64,000 nucleotides of DNA from Escherichia ruysiae. Lineage in GTDB: Bacteria > Pseudomonadota > Gammaproteobacteria > Enterobacterales > Enterobacteriaceae. Both the position numbers and the translations under genes were made by a program. Positions within the stretch are counted from its first letter, which is position 1, and every line of letters starts with the position of its first letter. Below are positions 1-8,489 of the stretch, piece after piece. A model generated the notes under the pieces. The model saw only the letters and a list, made by a program, of their open reading frames with translations, was not told the origin of the DNA and did no database searches. Location: contig NZ_JAVIWS010000001.1 in NCBI RefSeq assembly GCF_031323975.1, forward strand, positions 4,030,001-4,094,000, in the 5' to 3' direction.

Positions 1-456
1 GGCAATGTACGGATCCTCATAGCCCAGAGCAAGCATAATCTCTGTTTCGAGGGCTTCCATTTCTTCTGCTTCGTCATCTTCGATGTGATCGTAACCTAAC
101 AAATGCAGACTGCCGTGCACCACCATATGCGCCCAGTGCGCCTCCAGTGGTTTGCCTTGCTCCTGTGCTTCCTTCTCAACCACCTGACGGCAGATAACCA
201 GATCGCCCAGCAGCGACATCTCCATGCCAGGCGGCACTTCAAACGGGAAGGAGAGCACGTTGGTCGGCTTATCCTTACCGCGATAGGTCAGATTCAGACT
301 GTGGCTTTCGGCGGTATCGACCAGGCGAATAGTCACTTCCGATTCTTCCTGAAACTGCGGGATCACCGCATTCAGCCATGTTTGAAACTGGCTCTCTTCC
401 GGTAGCCCGGAATTATCTTCACATGCCAGTTGTAAATCGAGGATCACCTGACTCAT
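1..456 (-). CDS. ybeY: Endoribonuclease YbeY (partial, 3' end cut by window edge)
   Basis: YbeY is a zinc-dependent single-strand endoribonuclease that acts in 16S rRNA 3'-end maturation and ribosome quality control. The frame starts with ATG at 456 ([10 protein letters not shown]) and runs off the left edge after 152 codons; the family length is about 155, so only about three residues and the stop are missing. The metal-binding signature [11 protein letters not shown] is intact, with His114, His118 and His124 read directly from the sequence. Its ATG overlaps the ybeZ stop by 4 bases, so the two are translationally coupled on the minus strand. The identification is secure. Confidence 0.97.
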   Translation of the reverse strand, partial: MSQVILDLQLACEDNSGLPEESQFQTWLNAVIPQFQEESEVTIRLVDTAESHSLNLTYRGKDKPTNVLSFPFEVPPGMEMSLLGDLVICRQVVEKEAQEQGKPLEAHWAHMVVHGSLHLLGYDHIEDDEAEEMEALETEIMLALGYEDPYIA

Positions 457-1493
457 TTTTGTTCCTGTTCTTCGCGCTTGCGTTCTGCTGCCAGCGCCGC
501 TTTACGTTTTTGTTCGGCTTCTTCCCAGGCTTCATAAGCGTTAACGATACGCGCCACCACCGGGTGACGAACCACGTCTTCGCTGTGGAAGAAGTTAAAG
601 CTGATCTCTTCGACATCGGCCAGCACTTCGATGGCATGACGTAAGCCTGATTTAGTATTACGCGGCAGGTCGATCTGTGTGACGTCGCCGGTGATAACCG
701 CTTTTGAGTTAAAACCGATACGGGTCAGGAACATCTTCATCTGTTCGATGGTGGTGTTCTGGCTCTCATCAAGAATGATAAACGCGTCGTTCAGCGTACG
801 ACCACGCATATAGGCCAGCGGCGCGACTTCGATAACGTTGCGCTCAATCAGCTTCTCGACTTTCTCAAAGCCCAGCATTTCAAACAGCGCGTCGTACAGC
901 GGGCGCAGATACGGGTCTACTTTCTGGCTTAAATCGCCAGGCAGGAAGCCCAGTTTCTCACCGGCTTCGACCGCCGGACGAGTCAGCAGAATACGGCGAA
1001 TTTCCTGACGCTCCAGGGCATCAACTGCCGCAGCCACTGCCAGGTAGGTTTTACCCGTACCCGCCGGGCCAACGCCGAAGGTAATGTCATGGTCGAGAAT
1101 ATTGGCGATGTACTGCGCCTGGTTTGGCGTGCGCGGCTTAATTACGCCGCGTTTGGTTTTGATATTGACCGCTTTGCCGTACTCCGGCACGCTCTCCGCG
1201 CTTTGCTCCAGTACCCGCGCTTCTTTAATCGCAAGGTGGATCTGTTCCGGTTCGATATCCTGAATCTGACCGCGCATCGGGGCAGTATCGACATACAGGC
1301 TACGCAGAATGTCTGCCGCAGCGGTGACGCAAATCGGACGGCCGGTCAGTTTAAAGTGGTTATCGCGGCGATTGATCTCGATGCCGAGACGGCGTTCGAG
1401 CTGCTTGATGTTGTCATCAAACGGGCCGCACAGGCTCAACAGACGCGCGTTGTCTGCTGGCTCCAGGGTGATTTCGCGAGTGTCTATGTTCAA
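453..1493 (-). CDS. ybeZ: PhoH-like ATPase YbeZ
   Basis: This is a PhoH-family P-loop NTPase, a partner of YbeY in RNA and ribosome metabolism. The Walker A motif GPAGTGKT is at residues 142-149 and Walker B IILDES at about 239-244. The C-terminus is a charged, Lys/Glu-rich tail. I chose the TTG start at 1493 (346 aa), which has AGAGGAA a few bases upstream; the ATG 39 bases further upstream (1532) has no comparable ribosome binding site. The gene sits between miaB and ybeY on the minus strand and overlaps ybeY by 4 bases (ATGA). The terminator after miaB lies about 110 bases upstream of the start. Confidence 0.95.
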   Translation of the reverse strand: MNIDTREITLEPADNARLLSLCGPFDDNIKQLERRLGIEINRRDNHFKLTGRPICVTAAADILRSLYVDTAPMRGQIQDIEPEQIHLAIKEARVLEQSAESVPEYGKAVNIKTKRGVIKPRTPNQAQYIANILDHDITFGVGPAGTGKTYLAVAAAVDALERQEIRRILLTRPAVEAGEKLGFLPGDLSQKVDPYLRPLYDALFEMLGFEKVEKLIERNVIEVAPLAYMRGRTLNDAFIILDESQNTTIEQMKMFLTRIGFNSKAVITGDVTQIDLPRNTKSGLRHAIEVLADVEEISFNFFHSEDVVRHPVVARIVNAYEAWEEAEQKRKAALAAERKREEQEQK

Positions 1494-1605
1494 ACCGTTC
1501 CTCTTATCTGTATGCCGCCGGAAGCTGAACATTCACCGGCCTATAAGGAAATTATTCACGCCACAGGAAAAAGGCGCAAGCATTGCGGTAAAGATGGGGA
1601 TAAAG

Positions 1606-1639
1606 AGAGAAAAAACAAGGCCCACCGGAACGGCGGGCC
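1606..1639 (-). terminator. Intrinsic terminator after miaB
   Basis: A perfect-looking GC-rich hairpin (arms GGCCCGCCG and CGGTGGGCC on the minus strand, stem at 1619-1639) is followed on that strand by TTGTTTTTT. It lies directly after the miaB stop. It should end or attenuate miaB transcripts before ybeZ. Confidence 0.8.
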
Positions 1640-1645
1640 TGAGAA

Positions 1646-3070
1646 TTACGGCTGATAATAACCCACGCCAAGGTCGTTTTCTTTGCGAGTACGGGCAATC
1701 ACCGATTCCGGCGTTTCTGCCACACGCAGACCCATTTCATCTTCAGTTCGCACCACTTTACCGCGTAGAGAGTTCGGGTAGACGTCGGTAATTTCTACAT
1801 CGACGAATTTACCGATCATATCCGGTGTGCCCTCGAAGTTAACCACGCGGTTATTTTCAGTACGACCAGAAAGCTCCATGATGCTCTTACGCGATGTACC
1901 TTCTACCAGAATACGCTGGGTGGTGCCGAGCATCCGGCGGCTCCATGCCATCGCTTGCTGATTGATACGTTCTTGCAGAATATACAGACGCTGTTTCTTC
2001 TCTTCTTCCGGAACATCATCAACCATATCGGCGGCTGGTGTACCCGGACGTGCAGAGAAGATAAAGCTGTAGCTCATGTCGAAATTGACGTCGGCAATCA
2101 GCTTCATCGTTTTCTCGAAGTCTTCGGTGGTTTCGCCAGGGAAGCCAACGATGAAGTCAGAACTGATCTGAATATCCGGACGCGCCGCACGCAGTTTACG
2201 GATGATCGCTTTGTACTCCAGCGCCGTGTGGGTACGCCCCATCAGGTTCAGAATGCGATCGGAACCGCTCTGTACCGGCAGGTGCAGGAAACTCACTAGC
2301 TCCGGTGTATCGCGATACACTTCGATAATATCGTCGGTAAATTCGATCGGATGGCTGGTGGTAAAGCGAATACGATCGATCCCGTCGATGGCGGCAACCA
2401 AACGCAGCAGATCGGCAAACGATCCGGTGGTGCCGTCGTAGTTCTCACCACGCCAGGCGTTCACGTTCTGACCGAGCAGGTTGACTTCACGCACGCCCTG
2501 CGCAGCAAGCTGAGCGATCTCAAACAGAATATCGTCAGACGGACGGCTTACCTCTTCACCACGGGTGTAAGGCACCACGCAGTAGGTGCAATATTTATTG
2601 CAGCCTTCCATGATGGAGACAAACGCGGTCGGCCCTTCGGCGCGCGGTTCCGGCAGACGGTCGAACTTCTCGATTTCCGGGAAGCTGATATCTACAACCG
2701 GGCTGCGGTCGCCGCGCACGGAGTTGATCATCTCCGGCAGGCGGTGCAGCGTTTGCGGCCCAAAAATAATATCGACATAGTGGGCGCGCTGGCGAATGTG
2801 CTCGCCTTCTTGCGATGCCACGCAGCCACCGACGCCGATAATCAGGTCTGGATTCTTCTCTTTTAACAGTTTCCAGCGACCCAACTGATGGAAGACTTTT
2901 TCCTGAGCCTTCTCGCGGATTGAGCAGGTGTTCAGCAGCAGCACATCCGCTTCTTCCGCCACGTCGGTCAGTTGATAGCCGTGGGTGGCATCCAGCAGAT
3001 CGGCCATCTTCGATGAATCGTACTCGTTCATCTGACAGCCCCAGGTTTTAATATGGAGTTTTTTGGTCAT
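1646..3070 (-). CDS. miaB: tRNA-2-methylthio-N6-dimethylallyladenosine synthase MiaB
   Basis: MiaB is a radical-SAM methylthiotransferase that adds the 2-methylthio group to i6A37 of tRNAs reading UNN codons. The protein is 474 aa, the usual length. The N-terminal UPF0004 domain carries the three auxiliary-cluster cysteines (in [17 protein letters not shown] and GVGGCVAS). The radical-SAM motif CNKYCTYC (C157, C161, C164 in family numbering) follows, and a C-terminal TRAM domain occupies roughly the last 70 residues before the tail. It starts with ATG at 3070. Seven tRNA genes sit about 1.5 kb away across ubiF, but nothing shows a regulatory link. Confidence 0.98.
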
Positions 3071-3215
3071 CGACTTGCTCTTGCGAAATAGTAGCCAGGA
3101 ATGCAGGGCGCATAGTGTAATGCTTTGCTGCCGTTGTGACCAGTATGAGCGTTATCAGCCCTTGGGGGTAAAAATCCTGTAAACTTAAAGCATATTGCTA
3201 ACAGGATGATTGACC

Positions 3216-4391
3216 ATGACAAATCAACCAACGGAAATTGCCATTGTCGGCGGAGGAATGGTCGGTGGCGCACTGGCGCTGGGACTGGCACAGCACGGAT
3301 TTACGGTAACGGTTATCGAACATGCCGAACCTGCACCGTTTGTCGCAGGTAGTGAGCCGGACGTGCGGATCTCAGCGATCAGCGCGGCTTCGGTATCATT
3401 GCTTAAAGGTTTAGGCGTCTGGGATGCGGTACAGGCCATGCGTTGCCATCCTTATCGCAGACTGGAAACGTGGGAGTGGGAAACGGCGCATGTGGTGTTT
3501 GACGCAGCCGAATTAAAGCTGCCTCTGCTGGGCTATATGGTGGAAAACACCGTTCTGCAACAGGCGCTGTGGCAGGCGCTGGAAGCGCATCCGAAAGTAA
3601 CGTTACGTGTGCCAACCTCGCTGATTGCGCTGCATCGCCATAATGATCTTCAGGAGCTGGAACTGAAGGGCGGTGAAACGATCCGCGCGAAACTGGTGAT
3701 TGGTGCCGACGGCGCAAATTCGCAGGTGCGGCAGATGGCGGGAATTGGCGTTCATGCCTGGCAGTATGCGCAGTCGTGTATGTTGATTAGCGTACAGTGT
3801 GAGAACGATCCCGGCGACAGCACCTGGCAGCAATTTACCCCGGACGGACCGCGTGCGTTTCTGCCGTTGTTTGATAACTGGGCATCGCTGGTGTGGTATG
3901 ACTCTCCGGCGCGTATTCGCCAGTTGCAGAATATGAATATGGCGCAGCTCCAGACGGAAATCGCGAAGCATTTCCCGTCGCGTCTGGGTTATGTGACACC
4001 GCTTGCCGCTGGTGCGTTTCCGCTGACGCGCCGACATGCGTTGCAGTATGTGCAGCCGGGGCTTGCGCTGGTGGGCGATGCTGCGCACACCATCCATCCG
4101 CTGGCGGGGCAGGGGGTGAATCTTGGTTATCGTGATGTCGATGCCCTGATTGACGTTCTGGTGAACGCCCGCAGCTACGGCGAAGCGTGGGCCAGTTATC
4201 CGATCCTCAAACGTTACCAGATGCGGCGCATGGCGGATAACTTCATTATGCAAAGCGGTATGGATCTGTTTTATGCCGGATTCAGCAATAATCTGCCGCC
4301 GCTGCGTTTTGTGCGTAATCTCGGGTTAATGGCGGCAGAGCGTGCTGGCGTGTTGAAACGTCAGGCGCTGAAATATGCGTTAGGATTATAG
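3216..4391 (+). CDS. ubiF: 3-demethoxyubiquinol 3-hydroxylase UbiF
   Basis: UbiF is an FAD-dependent aromatic monooxygenase that performs the C6 (3-demethoxyubiquinol) hydroxylation in ubiquinone synthesis. The N-terminal dinucleotide-binding motif GGGMVGG is at residues 12-18. The second FAD motif GDAAHTIHPLAGQG lies near residue 287, as is typical of the UbiH/UbiF/VisC group. I use the ATG at 3216 (391 aa, MTNQPTEIA), preceded by AGGATGA; a TTG two codons upstream is less likely. The gene is divergent from miaB with a 145-base intergenic region that must contain both promoters. Confidence 0.97.
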   Translation: MTNQPTEIAIVGGGMVGGALALGLAQHGFTVTVIEHAEPAPFVAGSEPDVRISAISAASVSLLKGLGVWDAVQAMRCHPYRRLETWEWETAHVVFDAAELKLPLLGYMVENTVLQQALWQALEAHPKVTLRVPTSLIALHRHNDLQELELKGGETIRAKLVIGADGANSQVRQMAGIGVHAWQYAQSCMLISVQCENDPGDSTWQQFTPDGPRAFLPLFDNWASLVWYDSPARIRQLQNMNMAQLQTEIAKHFPSRLGYVTPLAAGAFPLTRRHALQYVQPGLALVGDAAHTIHPLAGQGVNLGYRDVDALIDVLVNARSYGEAWASYPILKRYQMRRMADNFIMQSGMDLFYAGFSNNLPPLRFVRNLGLMAAERAGVLKRQALKYALGL

Positions 4392-4397
4392 CCTTAC

Positions 4398-4498
4398 AAC
4401 ATTGCCGGATGCATGCCAACCGTAGGTCGGATAAGACGCGGCAGCGTCGCATCCGACATTGAAGGATAAGACGTGTCAACATCGCATCCGACATTGAA
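4398..4498. repeat. REP/BIME element after ubiF
   Basis: This is an imperfect palindromic array of REP units (GCCGGATGC, GTAGGTCGGATAAGACGC and GTCGCATCCGACATTGAA, the last motif occurring twice). It lies between the convergent ends of ubiF and the tRNA operon. It matches the repetitive extragenic palindrome family found at several other gene ends in this window. Confidence 0.85.
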
Positions 4499-4507
4499 TA
4501 TACGCAG

Positions 4508-4538
4508 AAAAGCAAAAAGCTCGCCGAAGCGAGCTTTT
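4508..4538 (-). terminator. Terminator of the glnX-metT tRNA operon
   Basis: Hairpin AAGCTCGC-TTCG-GCGAGCTT on the minus strand (stem 4517-4536) with a UUCG-type tetraloop, followed by TTTTTGCTTTT. It lies just past the 3' end of the last tRNA gene. This is a classic strong intrinsic terminator. Confidence 0.9.
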
Positions 4539-4544
4539 TTAATG

Positions 4545-4619
4545 TGGCTGGGGTACGAGGATTCGAACCTCGGAATGCCGGAATCAGAATCCGGTGCCTT
4601 ACCGCTTGGCGATACCCCA
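4545..4619 (-). tRNA. glnX: tRNA-Gln (CUG)
   Basis: This 75-base gene encodes its own CCA. The acceptor stem TGGGGTA/TACCCCA, the GTTCGAATC T-loop and the anticodon CTG (4585-4587 on the opposite strand) are visible. It is identical to the next copy (glnV) and last in the polycistronic tRNA transcript. Confidence 0.97.
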
Positions 4620-4656
4620 ACAGGGCGCACTTACAAAGTAAGCGACTTGAATAAAT

Positions 4657-4731
4657 TGGCTGGGGTACGAGGATTCGAACCTCGGAATGCCGGAATCAGA
4701 ATCCGGTGCCTTACCGCTTGGCGATACCCCA
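4657..4731 (-). tRNA. glnV: tRNA-Gln (CUG), second copy
   Basis: Identical over 75 bases to glnX, with anticodon CTG and encoded CCA. In E. coli this locus can mutate to the amber suppressor supE; here the anticodon is CTG, not CTA, so no amber suppression is expected from either CUG copy. Confidence 0.97.
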
Positions 4732-4779
4732 ACAAATTGGTTTTTGAATTTGCCGAACGTATTCGACACATTCAGAATT

Positions 4780-4856
4780 TGGTGGCTACGACGGGATTCG
4801 AACCTGTGACCCCATCATTATGAGTGATGTGCTCTAACCAACTGAGCTACGTAGCC
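4780..4856 (-). tRNA. metU: Elongator tRNA-Met (CAU)
   Basis: This 77-base gene starts GGCTACGTAGCTCAG, has anticodon CAT in the loop CTCATAA, and encodes CCA. The regular G-C/T-A paired acceptor end marks it as elongator rather than initiator tRNA. It is identical to metT at the promoter-proximal end of the operon. Confidence 0.96.
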
Positions 4857-4871
4857 AGATTGTTTCTTCGA

Positions 4872-4946
4872 TGGCTGGGGTACCTGGATTCGAACCAGGG
4901 AATGCCGGTATCAAAAACCGGTGCCTTACCGCTTGGCGATACCCCA
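4872..4946 (-). tRNA. glnW: tRNA-Gln (UUG)
   Basis: A 75-base gene with anticodon TTG (loop TTTTGAT) and encoded CCA. It differs from the CUG isoacceptors in the anticodon arm and T stem (CCAGG/CCTGG) and is identical to glnU. Confidence 0.97.
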
Positions 4947-4980
4947 ATAACCGGGCGGTGAACCGCTTACTCGAAGAAGA

Positions 4981-5055
4981 TGGCTGGGGTACCTGGATTC
5001 GAACCAGGGAATGCCGGTATCAAAAACCGGTGCCTTACCGCTTGGCGATACCCCA
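4981..5055 (-). tRNA. glnU: tRNA-Gln (UUG), second copy
   Basis: Identical over 75 bases to glnW, with anticodon TTG and encoded CCA. The 34-base spacer between the two copies is unrelated to the tRNA sequence. Confidence 0.97.
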
Positions 5056-5078
5056 TCCGTACAACGCTTTCTGGTGAA

Positions 5079-5163
5079 TGGTGCGGGAGGCGAGACTTGA
5101 ACTCGCACACCTTGCGGCGCCAGAACCTAAATCTGGTGCGTCTACCAATTTCGCCACTCCCGC
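5079..5163 (-). tRNA. leuW: tRNA-Leu (UAG)
   Basis: An 85-base class II tRNA with a long variable arm (GGCGCCGCAAGGTG region), acceptor GCGGGAG/CTCCCGC, anticodon TAG and encoded CCA. It reads CUN leucine codons. It lies between glnU and metT in the minus-strand operon. Confidence 0.97.
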
Positions 5164-5172
5164 AAAAAAAGA

Positions 5173-5249
5173 TGGTGGCTACGACGGGATTCGAACCTGT
5201 GACCCCATCATTATGAGTGATGTGCTCTAACCAACTGAGCTACGTAGCC
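5173..5249 (-). tRNA. metT: Elongator tRNA-Met (CAU), promoter-proximal copy
   Basis: Identical over 77 bases to metU, with anticodon CAT and encoded CCA. It is the first gene of the operon, with the promoter about 40 bases upstream. Confidence 0.96.
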
Positions 5250-5288
5250 ATCTTTTTTTCGCGATACCTTATCGGCGTTGCGGGGCGC

Positions 5289-5317
5289 ATTATGCGTATA
5301 GAGCCTTGCAGCGTCAA
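5289..5317 (-). promoter_or_regulatory. Sigma-70 promoter of the tRNA operon
   Basis: On the minus strand TTGACG (5317-5312) and CATAAT (5294-5289) are separated by exactly 17 bases. A GC-rich stretch (GCGCCCCGC) follows the -10 box. Such a discriminator is typical of stringently controlled stable-RNA promoters, so growth-rate control is inferred. Confidence 0.85.
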
Positions 5318-5595
5318 CCTCTTTTTCAAGGAAAATTGCTCGAAAGTGACTGTTTGGTTAGGTTGCGAACAGCGTGGCGCTATATTCGTCAATTATTGTT
5401 TACTTTGTGTTTTTTCCCCACCCTACAGCCATTCTTTTGTCGTACAGGATGAAATTCGGAATTCAACAATAGTGGTGGGAAATTAATCTATGAAGTACTG
5501 GCCTACAGTGATGAATTGTCAAACAGTGATGTGGCAAACCCGGAACATTTCCTCACTGCGTATCAGAATCAACAAGCTCCCCAGTAACTGAAATT
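5318..5595. other. Gap between tRNA promoter and asnB terminator
   Basis: About 280 bases upstream of the tRNA promoter and beyond the 3' end of asnB. I see no convincing gene: the short open frames lack ribosome binding sites and recognisable protein. It may hold an upstream activating (UP/Fis-type, AT-rich) region for the tRNA promoter, but no defined site can be shown. Confidence 0.4.
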
Positions 5596-5615
5596 GCCCC
5601 GGAATTCTCCGGGGC
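5596..5615 (-). terminator. Probable terminator of asnB
   Basis: A 20-base perfect palindrome (arms GCCCCGGA and TCCGGGGC) lies just past the asnB stop. The following minus-strand run is only CAATTTC, so the U-tract is weak. It could act as an mRNA 3'-end stabiliser as well as a terminator. Confidence 0.6.
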
Positions 5616-5628
5616 GTTAATACACTTC

Positions 5629-7293
5629 TTATTTATATGCCGACTGGTGAACGCCGACCGCGCGGCCAGACGGATCGTCCATTTTCTTGAACGCTTCATC
5701 CCACTCGATCGCTTTGGCAGAAGAACAGGCGACGGATGGGCCGCCCGGTACGCACTCAGCGGCGCTCGGAAGCGGGAACAATTCTTCAAAGATTTCCCGG
5801 TACAGATACGCTTCTTTTGAGGTCGGAGTGTTGTACGGGAAGCGGAAGCGGGCAGTTTCCAGTTGCTGATCAGAAACCTGCTGCGCCGCCACTTCTTTCA
5901 GGGTGTCGATCCAACTGTAACCGACGCCATCGGAGAACTGCTCTTTCTGCCGCCAGGCCACGCTTGCAGGCAGATACGCTTCAAAACATTCACGCAGGAT
6001 GTGTTTTTCCATTTTGCCGTTACCGCACATTTTATCCTGTGGGTTAATACGCATCGCCACATCAAGGAATTTTTTGTCGAGGAACGGAACGCGTGCTTCC
6101 ACGCCCCAGGCTGACATCGCTTTGTTGGCACGGGCGCAGTCATACATATGCAGGGCCAGCAGTTTACGCACCGTCTCTTCATGCAGTTCTTTAGCGTTCG
6201 GCGCTTTGTGGAAGTATAGATAACCGCCAAACACTTCGTCAGAACCTTCGCCGGACAGCACCATTTTAATGCCCATCGCCTTGATCTTACGCGACATTAA
6301 ATACATCGGTGTTGAAGCGCGAATAGTGGTTACATCATAAGTTTCGATGTGGTAAATCACGTCGCGGATGGCATCCAGACCTTCCTGTACAGTGAAGTGA
6401 ATTTCGTGATGCACCGTGCCCAGATGGTTTGCCACTTCCTGGGCTGCTTTCAGATCCGGTGAACCCGGCAGACCTACAGCAAAGGAGTGCAACTGCGGCC
6501 ACCAGGCTTCGGAACGTTCCTGATCTTCCACGCGACGGGCGGCGTATTTCTTGGTGATAGCGGAAATAATTGAGGAATCCAGACCACCAGAGAGCAGCAC
6601 ACCGTAAGGCACATCAGACATCAGATGGCTTTTCACGGAATCTTCCAGTGCCTGACGTAGCTCGTTTTTGTCGGTCACGTTATCTTTCACCGCATCGTAG
6701 TCGAACCAGTCACGGTGATAATAAGAACGGATTTCGCCGTCCTGACTCCACAAATAGCTCCCCGCCGGGAACTCTTTAATCGTGCGGCAAACCGGCACGA
6801 GGGCTTTCATTTCTGAGGCCACATACAGCTGACCGTGTTCGTCATAGCCCATATACAGCGGGATGATCCCCAGATGGTCGCGACCAATCAGGTATGCATC
6901 TTTTTCGCTGTCGTACAGGGCAAAGGCAAACATGCCCTGCAAATCGTCAAGAAATTCCGCCCCTTTTTCCTGATATAGCGCGAGGATCACTTCGCAGTCA
7001 GACCCGGTCTGGAACTGGTAACGATCGCCATATTCGGCGCGCAGTGCCTGGTGGTTGTAGATTTCACCGTTTACTGCCAGCACATGAGTTTTTTGTTGGT
7101 TGTAGAGAGGCTGCGCCCCCGCGTTAACGTCAACAATTGACAGACGTTCGTGAGCGAGAATGGTGTTATCGCTGGCATAAATACCGGACCAGTCCGGGCC
7201 ACGATGACGCATCAGGCGTGACAGCTCGAGTGCTTTTTTACGCAGTTCAACTGCGTCTGTTTTGATATCGAATACGCCAAAAATTGAACACAT
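5629..7293 (-). CDS. asnB: Asparagine synthetase B (glutamine-hydrolysing)
   Basis: AsnB makes asparagine from aspartate, ATP and glutamine. I use the ATG at 7293 (554 aa), which puts the essential nucleophile Cys2 right after Met (MCSIFGVFD) and has GGAGAAGG upstream; in-frame codons upstream would bury that cysteine. The class II glutaminase domain fills the N-terminal ~190 residues. The synthetase domain carries the pyrophosphate-binding loop SGGLDSS at residues 235-241. The gene is transcribed alone on the minus strand, flanked by the tRNA operon and a REP element. Confidence 0.97.
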   Translation of the reverse strand: MCSIFGVFDIKTDAVELRKKALELSRLMRHRGPDWSGIYASDNTILAHERLSIVDVNAGAQPLYNQQKTHVLAVNGEIYNHQALRAEYGDRYQFQTGSDCEVILALYQEKGAEFLDDLQGMFAFALYDSEKDAYLIGRDHLGIIPLYMGYDEHGQLYVASEMKALVPVCRTIKEFPAGSYLWSQDGEIRSYYHRDWFDYDAVKDNVTDKNELRQALEDSVKSHLMSDVPYGVLLSGGLDSSIISAITKKYAARRVEDQERSEAWWPQLHSFAVGLPGSPDLKAAQEVANHLGTVHHEIHFTVQEGLDAIRDVIYHIETYDVTTIRASTPMYLMSRKIKAMGIKMVLSGEGSDEVFGGYLYFHKAPNAKELHEETVRKLLALHMYDCARANKAMSAWGVEARVPFLDKKFLDVAMRINPQDKMCGNGKMEKHILRECFEAYLPASVAWRQKEQFSDGVGYSWIDTLKEVAAQQVSDQQLETARFRFPYNTPTSKEAYLYREIFEELFPLPSAAECVPGGPSVACSSAKAIEWDEAFKKMDDPSGRAVGVHQSAYK

Positions 7294-7537
7294 AACCTTC
7301 TCCGTTAACCTGGTATTTGTTGCTTGTTGTGTTTGCTTGTTTAAAAAAATGCCGCAAAGCAGCACTGTGCGCAAGCGATTTGGCGGTGGAAAAATAAAAA
7401 ACGTAATGGTGATTGCTGATTGATGAAAAAGGGTAGGGTATGGTGGCGTGTTTATTGATGAATCGATAATTTTTAGCGGGTTTTATTGAATGGTTATATT
7501 TTACGGGGGCCAAATTGCTGACAAAGTGCGATTTGTT
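7294..7537 (-). other. asnB upstream region
   Basis: AT-rich stretch of about 240 bases between the asnB start and the REP element after umpH. It must hold the asnB promoter and 5' leader. I cannot pick one promoter with confidence and see no protein-coding gene. Confidence 0.4.
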
Positions 7538-7640
7538 CATGCCGGATGCGGCGTGAACGCCTTATCCGGCCTACAAAAGCATGAAAATTCAATGTATTGC
7601 AGGAGCTGCGTAGGCCTGATAAGCGTAGCGCATCAGGCAG
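7538..7640. repeat. REP/BIME element between asnB and umpH
   Basis: Two inverted REP units: GCCGGATGCGGCGTGAACGC with its partner CTTATCCGGCCTAC, then GTAGGCCTGATAAGCGTAGC with GCATCAGGCA. They are separated by a short AT-rich linker. The element lies at the 3' end of the nag operon. Confidence 0.88.
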
Positions 7641-7689
7641 TTTGGCGTTTGTCGTCAGAGCCAACCACGTCCGCAGACGTGGGTGGTAT

Positions 7690-8442
7690 TCAGATAACGT
7701 CGATTTCAGCGACCGACGGGTAAATCCAGCTGGGGCGGAACGGCATACTGTCGATATCGTCGAGCGACGAAACACCAGAAAGCACAAGAATCGTCTCCAG
7801 ACCTGCCTGGAAGCCCGCCAGAATGTCGGTACGCAGGTTATCGCCGACAATCACCGTTTCTTCTGAATGCGCCTGCATTTTGTTTAATGCCGCGCGGATG
7901 ATCCACGGGCTGGGCTTACCAACATAGAACGGTTTGCGCCCGGAGATTTTCTCAATCCCTGCACACAACGCGCCACAGGCGGGATAAAAACCGCGCCCGT
8001 GGGTGTCCGGGTTGGTGGCGATAAAGCGTGCACCGTTAGCGACGAAATAGGCTGCTTTATGCATCATGTCCCAGTTGTAGGAGCGCGTTTCGCCAACAAT
8101 CACAAAATCAGGGTTCACATCGGTAATAGTGAAACCGGCTTTGTACAGCTCATGGATCAGCGCGCCTTCGCCCACTACATACGCTTTTTTACCTTCCTGG
8201 CGACGCAGGAAATCGGCGGTCGCCATCGCGGAGGTATAAAACACGCTGTCCGGTACATCGACACCGGCAGTGGCAAAGCGGTTCGCCAGATCTTGCCCGG
8301 TCTGCGAAGGATAGTTGGTCAGCAACACCAGCGGCAGGCCTTTATCCATAATCCCGTGCAAAAATTCCGCTGCACCTGGTACGGCGACATTATCGTGCAT
8401 CAGCACGCCGTCGATATCGCAAATTACATTTTTAATGGTCAT
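7690..8442 (-). CDS. umpH: UMP phosphatase UmpH (NagD)
   Basis: NagD is a HAD-superfamily (class IIA) nucleotidase active mainly on UMP and other ribonucleoside monophosphates. The 250-aa protein begins MTIKNVICDIDGVLM, giving the catalytic DxD pair Asp9/Asp11. The HAD Thr motif (LLTNYPSQ) and the C-terminal GDNLRTDI acidic motif are present. It is the last gene of nagBACD, 47 bases after nagC. The operon position is conserved in E. coli although its substrate is a pyrimidine nucleotide and not an amino sugar. Confidence 0.96.
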   Translation of the reverse strand: MTIKNVICDIDGVLMHDNVAVPGAAEFLHGIMDKGLPLVLLTNYPSQTGQDLANRFATAGVDVPDSVFYTSAMATADFLRRQEGKKAYVVGEGALIHELYKAGFTITDVNPDFVIVGETRSYNWDMMHKAAYFVANGARFIATNPDTHGRGFYPACGALCAGIEKISGRKPFYVGKPSPWIIRAALNKMQAHSEETVIVGDNLRTDILAGFQAGLETILVLSGVSSLDDIDSMPFRPSWIYPSVAEIDVI

Positions 8443-8489
8443 GGACTACCCAGAATATTGACAACAATAAGCGCCACTATAAAAGCACA

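Noticed and set aside
4398..4498. Short regularly spaced palindromes that might be read as a CRISPR array
   Set aside because: The repeats are REP/BIME palindromes of varying length and orientation at gene ends; there are no constant-length unique spacers and no cas genes in the window.
7294..7374. Upstream extension of asnB by 27 codons
   Set aside because: The glutaminase mechanism needs Cys directly after the initiator Met, and the good ribosome binding site is at the shorter start.
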